Assembly: GCA_002633005.1 (NCBI GenBank)
Contig: NMRA01000023.1
Location: forward strand, 705,339-769,338
Source of the DNA: Phoronis australis
Taxonomy: Eukaryota > Phoronida > Phoronidae
Direction: 5' to 3'
Length of the DNA stretch: 64,000 nt
In this document: piece by piece, positions 12,380 to 23,000 of the stretch
Layout: each line of letters starts with the position of its first letter
Numbering within the stretch: position 1 is the first letter of the stretch
Program-made: the position numbers and the translations under genes
The notes under the pieces: generated by a model
The model's database searches: none
What the model was told of the DNA's origin: nothing
Seen by the model: only the letters and a program-made list of their open reading frames with translations

Positions 12380-12508
12380 ACGAATCTGCTCTGGCTCAAC
12401 ACTAGGTAAAAACTGAATTTGCATCAGAAGAGGGTCTGGAATGGCGGATTGTGAGTGCGTATCGTTGTCAAGGACGTGTGTAGCTTTGGTGCAGAGCTGT
12501 GTACTAAA
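12380..12508 (-). other. Possible minus-strand exon upstream of peptide gene copy 1
   Basis: A frame of about 40 codons ends in a strong donor, GTGTAG|GTAAGTCATG, and contains LLMQIQFLPSVEPEQIRV. I found no partner exon and no paralogous segment at copy 2. It may be an upstream untranslated exon, part of another gene, or chance. Confidence 0.25.
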
Positions 12509-12529
12509 TATACAGCTTTGCGCCGACGT

Positions 12530-12780
12530 GGGTAAAAACACCGACCAAACAAAATCTGACACAAAATTAGTGTCGTTTAAACTACACTTTTCCTTTAGTA
12601 AACTCTATTATTTACAGGTGTTGGGAAAATTGGTGTTCCACCGTTATTCGGCTGCTAAAGTTGTGCTGCGATCTATTGCCTTGACTTTCGGCACCATAAA
12701 ATACTGCGTCTTCACTCCCGATTTTTCAATTAACTGTTCTCTTCCACGAGGTTGCGTACATATGACAACAAATTATTCTT
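12530..12780. repeat. Upstream part of the segmental duplication, copy 1
   Basis: Shares AAAATCTGACACAAAATTA and several further blocks in the same order with 18960-19190, but is more diverged than the gene bodies. Confidence 0.5.
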
Positions 12781-14139
12781 AGCAGGCTCGCTCCAGCCGC
12801 TCACCAGCTCGTCATTTGCGAATTCTGAGCGTCACTGGCGGTGGTAGAGCTAAGTACATTCGCCAACTTGGTGAATGCTTTCGCAACTTGATAATAAACA
12901 CATAATTTCGGGAAACCTACTCGCTCGTCGACTCTAAGTCAGTTCAAATCAAGTCGCTCTGTAAACGATATTGTTTCTTCGATTCAGAGTCCTAAACATA
13001 AAAAGCAAATGTTCCATTTTATTTTTGTCACTCCCCCTAAAATCACTCTTTTAGTGCAGCGAAATGTTTGACTGTATAAACGAATAGAAGACTATTTTTC
13101 GGTTGCAAACGCGACCCAGTCTGTCATTAACTTTTTACACTCGCGACGTGGTGTGAGCCGGTCCGACGGTATTTTGATACCGTTAAAAACTACCGGGGGA
13201 TAAAACTGAACCGAGTTGACCTGCCTCAAAGTTGCAATATGAACTCAAAGTTTAAATTTATTATTTTCATATTATATGAATCTCCTAATTCATTACTAAA
13301 TTTTTTCCAATTTTGAGAGCACAGTTTGTCGGGTCAAACATTGTTTGAGACTTGACACTGACCGGTTTTCTCTTCAAGGAGATAAAGAGATAAAGGTGCG
13401 GATGACGCCGGGAAGAACGAGTTTGTTATCTGTGTCAAAATGCATCACACGTCATACCTAGTCAGCTTGTTATATGTCGCAAGTGTAAAAACAGGGCCCT
13501 CGATTATCCGAAAGGAAAGGTGCCTGTGCTTTCTCAGAGGGGATTTTTTTATGTCGGGGGGAAAATTCTACCTCCCGATCACCATCAATAGCACCCCGCC
13601 ACCATTTTGCAAGCCCTCGTAGGCTCTGCCTCAAGTACTGTAGCCAAAAGTCACATTTTGCCCTCTTTCAAATTGTGACCTGTGTGAGTTACAAATGAGC
13701 CTCATGAGGGGAATTTCGCGTGATTTTTCAATATCTTTTGGAGGGGAATGGACTTGATATTCTGCTGCAAAATCAAGTGATTGAGGGCCCTGAAAAGGAT
13801 ATTGAGAGACCTGGGCCCGTTTGCATGTCGTCGGCAGCCGACAGAAAGCAAGGTACAGTGAATGTCAGTTTGGTACTTAATGAATTTTATATTCCCTTCC
13901 CTGCACGATTCAGCTTTATTTTGAATATGACCTTGGAATATTGATCATTTGTTTTTTCTTATACATTTTATGAAAAGGAGATATGCATAACATGAAAAAT
14001 ACAAAGTTCGGTCCCTGTTACTGTGTTTTTATCAATTGCGGGGTGGGGAAAAAAGAAAGTATTTGGCTAGTAATTTTTGAAAATGCTAAACGTTTTCAGA
14101 TGTTTTAGCCATTTTGGCTAATACCTTTAAATGTTTAAC
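12781..14139. other. No gene seen between the two peptide genes
   Basis: This is the intergenic part between copy 1 upstream sequence and copy 2 3' flank. I see short open frames only and no paired splice sites or motifs. Confidence 0.4.
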
Positions 14140-14311
14140 GCCAGGATTTCTTATCTGTGTAATGTTGAAATACATCTACACATGTTTTCTGTGCGTATCT
14201 TGAAAGCGTTGTCACTCATCTTGATAGGCCAATCATCGAAAAGACTGTCTTACAATTCGACTCAACTATCTAGTTTCACTTTCTGTGGTTGGGTTTGTGT
14301 TTCGTGCACTT

Positions 14312-14317
14312 TTTATT
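14312..14317 (-). terminator. Candidate polyadenylation signal of peptide gene copy 2
   Basis: AATAAA on the minus strand, about 210 bp after the stop codon. It lies in a stretch of the 3' flank that copy 1 lacks. Confidence 0.45.
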
Positions 14318-14525
14318 GTAATAACAGCATTGTGACAAAACGAGCTGTCACGTAGGAAATCAGTGCAGTCGAGAAAGCTAAACAAGTGAACTTTTTTATG
14401 TGGCATGTAAGTGTATTCCATTTGGCAAACATTCCATCCATTCCATTGGCATATGAATCATGATTCGTTACATTGAATATATGACGTAACTGTCAAATGC
14501 ACGTGATAGAGCAGAGACCAAGAAT

Positions 14526-14662
14526 TTACACGCATCCTCCCCAACATCGGCACCTGTAGTATCGTTGCTCAAACTGGAAGGTTGAGCAGCCCATGTTGCG
14601 GCACTTGCTCTGACAGTCCGACCACGTGGAGGCATACCCAACTTTATATTTTTTCGGAATGT
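14526..14662 (-). CDS. Peptide gene copy 2, exon 4: cysteine-rich mature peptide and stop
   Basis: The acceptor is TTTTTCAG|AC. The frame reads IPKK, W-S-D-C, CRNMGC and a terminal CRCWGGCV before TAA (14528-14526). The six Cys and the core STFQFE are the same as in copy 1. Confidence 0.82.
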
Positions 14663-17494
14663 CTGAAAAATTGATAAATATTGCATTGTGTTATAGCAAA
14701 CAAAACAGATTGAAAGCTAGATATAACCTCCTGGTTACTTCCTGTCAATGCGTCGATCGTTCAGCGAATTGAATGACATGACCGGCATTGTTTATTATCA
14801 ATGTTGTCTACATGAAGGACTGTTGCCATTTTGGTCTTTTTATATGCGCCAGGTGCGAAGCGCTCCGAAGCTATAGTTTAGAGTGAAACAACAAAAGTAA
14901 AGCTAAAATACAAGGTCTGACAAATGAAAATACTAGATAGATATTACAGACAATCAATCCGCGTTTCGTCAAAAGTACTTTGCTTTTGTCCCTTTGCAGC
15001 TGTAAAGAAGATTTGCATGTTTTTACTATCTCAGGTAAGAAAATGTCTCCCAATTTGGAAAAAAATGTCTGTTCTTTATTGCCCAAGACCATGCTCGGCG
15101 CGTGAAATGACTGACCGAAATACACGTAACTTTGTGCATTAAGTGAAGACCAAGACAACTTTTGTTACACTTGTGTAGGTGATGGAAACGTCTGCTGATG
15201 TCAGTTGCTATGACCAAAGAAAACTGGCTGACGTTGCTTTGTCGCTAAAAATTTATTCACAAAAAATAGGGAACCCACTTAAATATTTTTCTGAGATAAC
15301 TCTTTTTAAAAACGTTCCAGAAAACTTGAAATTCATGATTTATCGTGTCCATTGTCTGATGGTGCTTTGTATTTTATAATAGCCTTTATTTACCATTGTA
15401 GCGTTTTGACTTACTTGATTGTATTATTTAATGATTGCCGTCAATAAGAAACATTCATCCTCAATTCTGTGATTAGGGGGGTTCAACTGGAATGAATAGT
15501 TGAGCACGGACATACTTACATCGTTCAACTCGTTCAGACATGCCCTCCGAAACTACAACAGAAATCGAAAACAACATTCAAACAACAATTGGTCGGACTT
15601 CAAAACAACTTTTTAAAAGTTTTTTTTTTAATCCAACCATAGTTCAGTGGAATTCACTTTCTGTCAACCTGTCAGAAATTACAGATTTAAATGCTTTTAA
15701 ACGACAAATCAAACAATATCTGTTTAGCCTAATTGAAAGAAGTGATAGCTCCGATTTTATTAATTAATTAAGTTATTCATTTATTTATTTATCTGTTGAT
15801 TTATTTAATTGTCATCTATCTCGTCACTTCATCCGACAGCCTTTTCAACTCATTTTCACTCATACCTATGTTATTTTGCATCTCTCATTCCTCCTGCATT
15901 CACAATTTATTATATAATCGCAATATTTATTTTCATTAATTTCTTAGTTTGTGTATGGACCACCACGGAAATAAGTATTTAATTTTTTCCGTCATCCCGC
16001 CACGTTGTATAAATGTCCCGCTTTTTTGACACGAGGCCAAATTGACATGTTATCACGTACTATTGTCATTTATCACGCACCCTATCCATATTTTCCCGCT
16101 CGGCACCCACAATTTCCCATTCAAATATAAAAAAACAACAGAACACGCTGTCGGGCATTTTTGGGTTTAACCTGTCCTATTAGAGAAAGTATGCCGCCGT
16201 TTTGTCTGTGTGTGCTGCAGCGAACATTTCACCCTTGCTGTTGATATTAGACACAGATGTTCCTCTTGCTATCCTGAAGTCCCGCTTTGCAATCCAGTTG
16301 TTCCGTTTTTCCGTTCTTGAATATTGATCGTGACAACTATGCAACAGGTGTTCAAAATAACACTGTCTCCTTTTATGAATATTGTTGTTTTCCACAGTGC
16401 ACTTTCTTTAGTAACGTAACTATTTTATAATGTGTTTCAAAGTCTCTTGTTTACGGTAATATACAATACATGTATCAGGGAAAATAATTTATTTATTTCT
16501 AAGCTTTCCTGGAAAGTTCTACACTGCAACCATTGTCATAAGCTATCCACAGCAAATTTCAAAGCTACGTTATAGATGTTTGTCCAATATTTATCTATTC
16601 TATCAGAAAACCTTTACCTACGAATTTCGGATAGATACTTGGAGTAATTTATCGCACTTTTCGTTAAAGTTCACTGTAGTCTGAATTTTTACTGAAGAAT
16701 GTAATTGTATCAAACGGCACTAAAAGTCCAATTGGTTATTATAGATAAAGATTATAATTTTGGATCATTGCTTGACTAAATTATCCTCATCAATTGTGAG
16801 GGGTCTATATTCTAAAACCTTTGTCTTCATACGGAAGAAATCTTTCCAAATAATTAAAATTACTTGATGGCTTAACTAGTTTTTTTATATTTTCTCTCTG
16901 GTTCATTGCCATTTGATGTTACCATTACACGCTGTTCTTTGTCGCATTTGGCAACATTCTTAATTTTTATAATTAAATATTTTTAACCAGTCAGATATGC
17001 GAAATGATAATTACTTCTGACTTAATTAACTATCTTTTGCTTCTGGTATAATAATCAAGAACTGACAAAGATCTTTCAAATGATAAGGCTCTTATGCCAT
17101 TCGGTTGAAAAACGGCAGAGTTGTGAAACGTTTTAATTACAGTATGTTTACACCCCGGAAGGAACGAATACAAACAACCCTATTGGATGTACAGCGCAAC
17201 CTCATATACGCTTCATATAATGATTATTTGCACAAATAATATCATAAATATGACATCTTCCTCGAAAATTGTTTCTTGCAGTGGATATCTCGTCTAGGTT
17301 TTGTCCAAATCTAGATACGCTGATTGAGATGAAGCAGGTTATGTCAAATTCTTGGTTATGGAACAGTCCTCAGTCTGTATCTAAATTAGATTTTAAACAG
17401 TGAGTTCTCGACAATTATCTCTGAGTGTCCAATCTTAATACTTACTAAGAACCATCACACAGATGAGAGCACAGGCTAGGACATAACGACGCAT
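14526..17494 (-). CDS. Small secreted six-cysteine peptide, gene copy 2 (72-residue precursor)
   Basis: Coding exons 17446-17494, 15520-15552 and 14526-14662 (49+33+137 = 219 nt, 72 codons plus stop) join in phase 1-1. The signal peptide is MRRYVLACALICVMVL, the propeptide ends in IPKK, and the mature part starts YKVG. All six Cys are in the same C-x3-C-x4-C-x11-C-x1-C-x3-C spacing, with one extra C-terminal Val. About ten of 44 residues of the last exon differ from copy 1, nearly all between cysteines and mostly conservative. Net charge of the mature part is about +4. Intron 1 is 1.9 kb against 0.2 kb in copy 1 because it contains a LINE 3' end. The secreted defensive-peptide role is inferred from architecture, not shown. 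Confidence 0.82.
15520..15552 (-). CDS. Peptide gene copy 2, exon 3: 33-nt propeptide micro-exon
   Basis: Lies between the acceptor TTCTGTTGTAG| and the donor GAT|GTAAGTATG. In phase 1 it gives ISEGMSERVER. Confidence 0.8.
15590..15767 (+). mobile_element. 3' end of a non-LTR retrotransposon (LINE ORF2 C-terminus)
   Basis: The plus frame reads FFFNPTIVQWNSLSVNLSEI then FKRQIKQYL. This matches the usual C-terminal pattern of LINE ORF2 proteins (WNSLP...FKR-x-L-x-x-YL). Stop codons and AT-rich TTATTTATTT sequence follow. It sits in intron 1 of peptide gene copy 2, antisense to it. The Met-starting frame at 15540 begins in the antisense of the 33-nt exon, so that start is not real. Confidence 0.6.
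16180..16395 (-). other. Unassigned 71-codon minus frame inside intron 1 of peptide gene copy 2
   Basis: This frame has two dibasic sites (EKR, AKR) around a RRQCYFEHLLHSC-type segment, which looks superficially like a neuropeptide precursor. No acceptor gives a phase compatible with the signal-peptide exon, and it has no counterpart in copy 1. It is probably not coding. Confidence 0.2.
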
Positions 17495-17512
17495 TGCTGA
17501 TGATTTCCGGTG
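17446..17512 (-). CDS. Peptide gene copy 2, exon 2: signal peptide
   Basis: The acceptor CTCTCTTTAG| is 18 nt before ATG (17494-17492), and the donor is CTTA|GTAAGTATT. Sixteen codons plus one base encode the signal peptide. Confidence 0.8.
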
Positions 17513-18443
17513 CTAAAGAGAGAAGGACAATTGTATGTTACAGTACGTGTTGCCTTTACGAGGAAAACCGCCGAATCCTTTGCATGCAGTTGTTAGACAA
17601 TCGTTGTTTGCAGTGGCTAACACGTCTAAAAAGTTTTTATAATTTTTATGAACGTATAAATAAACATTAAGCTATTTGGAGTTATTTGTAAGTTGCCACA
17701 ACGCTGAGATCAAGACTATTCTAAAAATGTATTCCTTATTCTCCGTTCAAAGTTAACTGTTTCGCTGAATTTGTGGAACGTTTATCACAACTTAAAGGGG
17801 CGTTAAATTCATGCTTTCTGCCTCAAAGAAGATATGGTTTAGGACACTTGCCATTATGAAGGGTCTCATACTGCACCTTAGTCAATATAGGTATGATATC
17901 TGTGCTTAGAAAGAACTGATAGTTAAATATTTCTTCAAACCAATGTCATGGGCTTCATCTGAAGAAATGACGACTCTTCGGTGCTTCCTAATCCAGAGAT
18001 CACTTATAAAATAGGTAACAAAACTAAATAAGATCAATTTTGTAACGGTCAGTTAAATCAAAAATTTGTTGGAAGAAAGCAGGAATTTACGGTGCCTCTT
18101 TAAAGGGACCCTTCGTCGATACATAACTGTCAATGTCGAAATCATAACCGATTTTGAAATGTTCTATGAGTGAGCCGGCTTCTCGAGTCACACTGTGTAT
18201 ATTTCCGAATTCCCGATCTTAAGGACGACCAATCCCAATAGTCTTTGAATTGTTTTCTTGAGTCGCTGATGGTTTAGGAATTCTTTTTGGTATAGAAAAC
18301 GGAGTCCTATCACGGTAAGGAATATTACATGAATGTTAACCACAAAGAAAATGTAGTATGAAATAGTATGTTCGAGAAATACGACGTTGTGAAACAAACG
18401 CGTTGCAAATTAGAAACCCAGTATCTACGAGTACGAGTCTTAC

Positions 18444-18537
18444 CTGCTTTTCCACTAAGTGTACTGTTTTTCTCTACTGTATGGTTGGGATTGTCCGCTC
18501 ACTTGTGTTTGTCTCTTATTTATACCTTTTCTTATCT
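18444..18537 (-). promoter_or_regulatory. TATA box, GATA-type site and non-coding exon 1 of peptide gene copy 2
   Basis: Minus-strand TATAAATA (18524-18517) sits in TATAAATAAGAGAC. AGATAAG lies just upstream (18537-18531), a GATA-factor consensus. A donor AAAGCAG|GTAAGA (GT at 18443) follows 73 bp after the TATA box and would join the acceptor at 17513. Confidence 0.6.
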
Positions 18538-18959
18538 TTAAATATGAAGAGTGCGATGTACACATTTACGCATGATTCTGCAGTGATCGCGTGTTTCTTC
18601 CCAGCACTTGTGTTTGCTGACAAAGAATTCGTTGAATTTCACGAGGAAGAGAGCGGCAATTGGTTGACGGCCCGGTAGACAGCTGTTGTTTCATTTATAT
18701 TCTCAGGACGATTCAAGAGGTAGCAGGGATTCAAAAATATCATAATACCATGTACATATACATATTTTTCATGGTGCTCATGATGCAACCAAGCTCAAAC
18801 CAATCTTTCGCTACCGTTGATCAAATTTAACGAAGTTTAAATTATGGCTTTCATCTACTTCGACTATAATATCTGATGAAATGCAATACCGGGAAAATGA
18901 ACGAATTCATTAGTTTTACAGCTGCGCCTGGGCGCATCGTGAGGTCTAATCTTCGGGTC

Positions 18960-19190
18960 AAACTGGCGAAATAAAATCTGACACAAAATTATTACTGTTT
19001 AGAACTATACTCCTCCTTGATTAAAATAAATTCTTTACCTATGCTAGAACAATTGCCGTTCTAAAGTTATCTACTGTTAATATTTTTAGCTACGAAACGC
19101 ATTGACTGGGAGTGCCATGATGTAGAGCGCCACCTATTGTCCATTTTTTGCCAAATTCAATTGACTAATCTTCATAAGGTTGCCGCCACT
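18960..19190. repeat. Upstream part of the segmental duplication, copy 2
   Basis: Diverged counterpart of 12530-12780, upstream of the promoter of peptide gene copy 2. Confidence 0.5.
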
Positions 19191-19397
19191 TCACAACACA
19201 TCACCGCTTTCGGCTTGCAGTATTTTATTACCAGCAAACCAAATTTATGAACAAAGTTTGCTTGCCGAAGTTTTCATCATCTGAAAGAGGTTGCAAAATT
19301 TAGTAATCCAGGCGCGTGCGCGTATCACGAGCGTACTGTTTGCATATCGATTACAGGCTTTTTCGTTACAAGTATTAAAGTAGTATAACGGGATTAA

Positions 19398-19691
19398 CAG
19401 TGACGGATTTGGGGGGGGGGGGCAAGGGGGCCATGCCCCCTTAAAATTCTCCCAGATACCATTTGGAAGTTCGGGATACGAATTGCTGACTAGCATACGC
19501 GCGCCCCCAGGGGCTCGGGGGCGAATGCACATCGCATAGGTCTTGAACAAACCCCGTTAACCTTTTTTTAGTAATAAGGTCCGCATACCCAACAATTCGA
19601 GACCCTGCATCCCTGGGCGCGCGCGTGTAGCGAAATTCTGGTTATTCCTGTTCCCTGGCCTCCACTAACTCAAAATCCTGGGTCCGCCCTT
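19398..19691 (+). mobile_element. Non-autonomous DNA transposon (TIR element), copy 1
   Basis: Starts CAGTGACGGATTTGGGG and ends AATCCTGGGTCCGCCCTTG. The ends are imperfect inverted repeats of a CAGGGGCGGATCCAGGATTT type. It has G-rich and C-rich ends, no coding capacity, and about 290 bp. An inverted copy is at 42258-42571 and a deleted one at 35870-36027. Confidence 0.6.
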
Positions 19692-20048
19692 GGGCCCGGT
19701 CTCTAATCTTTGTACTCGCAAACTTAAGATAATTGGTTATCAGACTGTGCTCGAATACATTATAGTTTATGCATTGGAGTTTCTAGTTCAAGTTTGCCCT
19801 TGAAGACCCTTATATTCGTGCTACAAACTCGAGTAAAAACTCGAAATTTCGAGTTCAAACTCGAACTTATTGCTTTAATATTGGGTTTACAAACTGTGAA
19901 CTAAGGGCAATAAATTATCTACGTAAGTTATTGTGTACTCGAGCATAGAATAATAGACACTTATCTTGAGTTCGCCCAAAAGTAGAGTAGAAAATGCCAA
20001 ACCTAATTTCGAGTTCCATTTCGAGTAAAAACATTGGAGACCGGGCCC
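19692..20048. mobile_element. MITE-like element with GGGCCCGGTCTC ends and internal CTCGAAATTTCGAG palindrome
   Basis: Left end GGGCCCGGTCTC and right end GAGACCGGGCCC are perfect complements. The inside is rich in CTCGA/TCGAG palindromes. Related pieces lie at about 32865-33120, 35095-35152 and 35405-35645. It directly abuts the previous element. Confidence 0.6.
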
Positions 20049-23000
20049 TGGTTGTGTGTGGGTTGACTTCCGGATTTTCCCTGCTCCTCGTCTGGTCGTT
20101 AGCTCTGCACGTTGATAAATGTTTCATGACCAGATGGCGAGAATACATACTCGGGCTGTGAGCAATTTGGAGGTCTATCTTAAATTTCTACATGCCTAGT
20201 TGGTACAAATGGCTGCTTAGGAACTGTCTGGTCACCGGTATGGAGTTTGTGCGACCAGAGTGTTGGGTATGGAATTTTGACAGCATGTTTGATATTTGCT
20301 GGTCAGTTACTGAGGTTAAGATCAGCGAAGCAAGAATTTCTAGAAGCATGGCCATGGAATCCGGAGTTATGTCCAACTTTAGCAAGTGACGTAGTACGCC
20401 AGCGTGCTGAGATGAAATTTGTTCGACTGTAGGGTTGGTTTTAATGTTACGTACTTTTCCATACCCTGATTAGCCCAACTTGAACAAGTGACGTAGTACG
20501 GCAAGCCTACTGAGACTTCCTTGTTTTTGAGTACTGCTAGTTTCTCAGTTCCAATTCCAAGAAGCGGTGTGTCATATTCAGACGACAAATGTTATCATGG
20601 CCAAATATTCCCACGACTGACCTCTAATGAGCGCTTTCGCAAATACAGTCATTGACGTCACATCTAGCCTATCTGCATCCCGAATGTCTATCCAACTATA
20701 ACTTCCAAGTTACAAACGACGCCGGGTGCCTAATTATAGAAGGGGAGCATTTTGATCCATTTTCACAGCTCGCGTTATCTCTAAGCAGGTTAGAATTAAA
20801 GAGATTGTTGTTCGTCTGAAATCTTTTCTTTCCGGGAAACGAAACTTAAACGTTTCCTCAGTCTGGCACTACATAGTCTAAAGCAGATTTTGCGAAGCTA
20901 CGATATACACATGTACCTAAGGCCGAAAATATATTCCGTCATTGAGGCCATGTTTTGCTAATAAAATAACCAGCCATGTCGCTCAAGCTCCCGGAGCAAA
21001 ATGTAATTGTCTATTTCTGATGCACCATCTCAAACAATGACGAACCATTTGCTCTTTCCAGTTCAAAAATTAATTCTAGTGGATCAACTCGGATCAGTTT
21101 AAAAGGACAAAAATCCTGGTTTTGACCACGAATTAACATATATTAAAAGTGACGTTCCCATCTAGACCTCTCGAACAAAATAATACTTAGTAACCCTTGA
21201 CCACCCTCAAGTATTTCTAGCAAAATTTGAAAAATCCTTAAAAAATCTGCTAAATAGCGAAGCGCGACCAAAACTTTAGGGGATTTACACGACAACTGTA
21301 CCATAATATCCTATGAGTTATCAATTGAATCCTGCTTTTATCTCTTGAGTGGGCCGCCCATGCTGCGTTATTAGATGGCAGAAAGGGGTTGAAATCACCA
21401 GAACAGGCTTTAGTATCATTTTAATTACCGTGTGGGAATATGCGATTTTAATATAAAAATTTTGACGGAGCTAGGGTACAAATAGGACTTCAAGAACATT
21501 GAAAAGATAAAAATCTGGGCGTACGGCTTTTGATAAAACGTGGGAGGCTCCGGGTTCTGGCTTGTTATTTACTTGAAAATAGATCACAAGAAGAAATTTT
21601 GTGAGGACAATGACCCTCCGGATATCACTCAAACATGTCCAGTACGTGAGTATCGTGACGTGGTGTTGGGAAATAACACTACATGCATGACGCGGGCTAT
21701 GTGAGCCCCCAAGCTATGTCATTAGTGACGCCTATTAGTGTCACCTATTTGAATTTTTTTGCTTTAACATTTACAGTTTGTCAATCAATACAACTGCAAT
21801 TTGTTTAGCGTAGACGATGTTCAAATAGCATTGTTGTTTAGTTCCTGCTATGATCATAGTTAGGAGCATGCAAATACATCTTTAAGTTTCAAGTCTGAGT
21901 TCGGAGATTAGACCTTCGCGAAAGAGTGCAAACGTTCTACACAATTCATTCGTCTGTTGTTTAAACGACAGCCAATCATGTTTTCGTTTTCTTGTGCAAC
22001 TGAAATCGTTGTGATTTCCACTGAGTGAGTTTATGCAAAGATAACTGTTTCTGATTAAACTTGACTACCTTCATGTGTGTCCGGTGATCCATGTTTGTGA
22101 ATCCGTGCACTGAGTTTATCGGAACCGCTAGTCGCATATATAGGCCATAGTCCATTCGACTCTAGGAACCCTAGAAAATCTGTGGCTACTGTTTGGGGGC
22201 AAGAAAATTTTGGTATTTTTAGGTCATTAAGTACTATACTTTAAGAATCTAAAAAGTTCCCAAGGTTTGATTAGCACGTTTTCGAGAAATTTGATCTAAA
22301 AAATCTGACTTTTTGCAAAACTCGGCACAGAAAACCAATCTTCAAAAACCAACAACACTAAACAAAAACTGGATGATAATTTGATTGGGGTTTGTTCATT
22401 TGAAGTTACTGAACAAGAACAAAGATAAATATTATGACAATAGTAGGACAATTGCTAAAAAAGAGAAAATGAAAAATTTTAGCAGCGCCAACTGTTGGCC
22501 AGAAACATACTACTATATTAAGAACTCCTACTAAAAGAACAACACTGTTAATCATTGGAACTTGATAAAGATTTGATATGACAACCTAGAGATGAACAAC
22601 ATACATTTCCAAGCTTCTGCAATGAATTCACTCTCATCACTTTCAATAATTGTCATAACTAATTATCATTATCCACATTGCAGTTCACTGTCAACTGTCG
22701 ACAGGGAACGATACAACGTGCAATCTTGACAGCCACGAGCATGATAAAATGTTGTCAACATTTTCTATTAGGTTGCAAATTTAAAGTTATTCAACAACAT
22801 ATCACAAACTAATTATGTTTCTTCATCCACTCCATCATCATTTACATCATCATTATTGTCATCAAAAGTTGTTTCTTGAGACACCATGTTTACAAGACAG
22901 TCACTTATAACATGACATGCCTCACTTCAAACAAGAGCACATTTTTGTACTACAACCGCTCTTTTTACACTTGCAATTAATATTTTAATGACATTTTCTG

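Larger units (their letters stand above)
14140..15590. repeat. Segmental duplication, copy 2 (3' part of small peptide gene)
   Basis: The counterpart of 8965-10300. It carries coding exons 2 and 3 of peptide gene copy 2, the intron between them, and the 3' flank. It ends where LINE-derived sequence begins, at about 15590. Confidence 0.75.

Noticed and set aside
16180-16395. Neuropeptide-like precursor (RRQCYF...SC with EKR and AKR sites, recalling allatostatin-C)
   Set aside because: No acceptor gives the phase required by the nearby signal-peptide exon, it is absent from copy 1, and that signal peptide belongs to the six-cysteine peptide gene.
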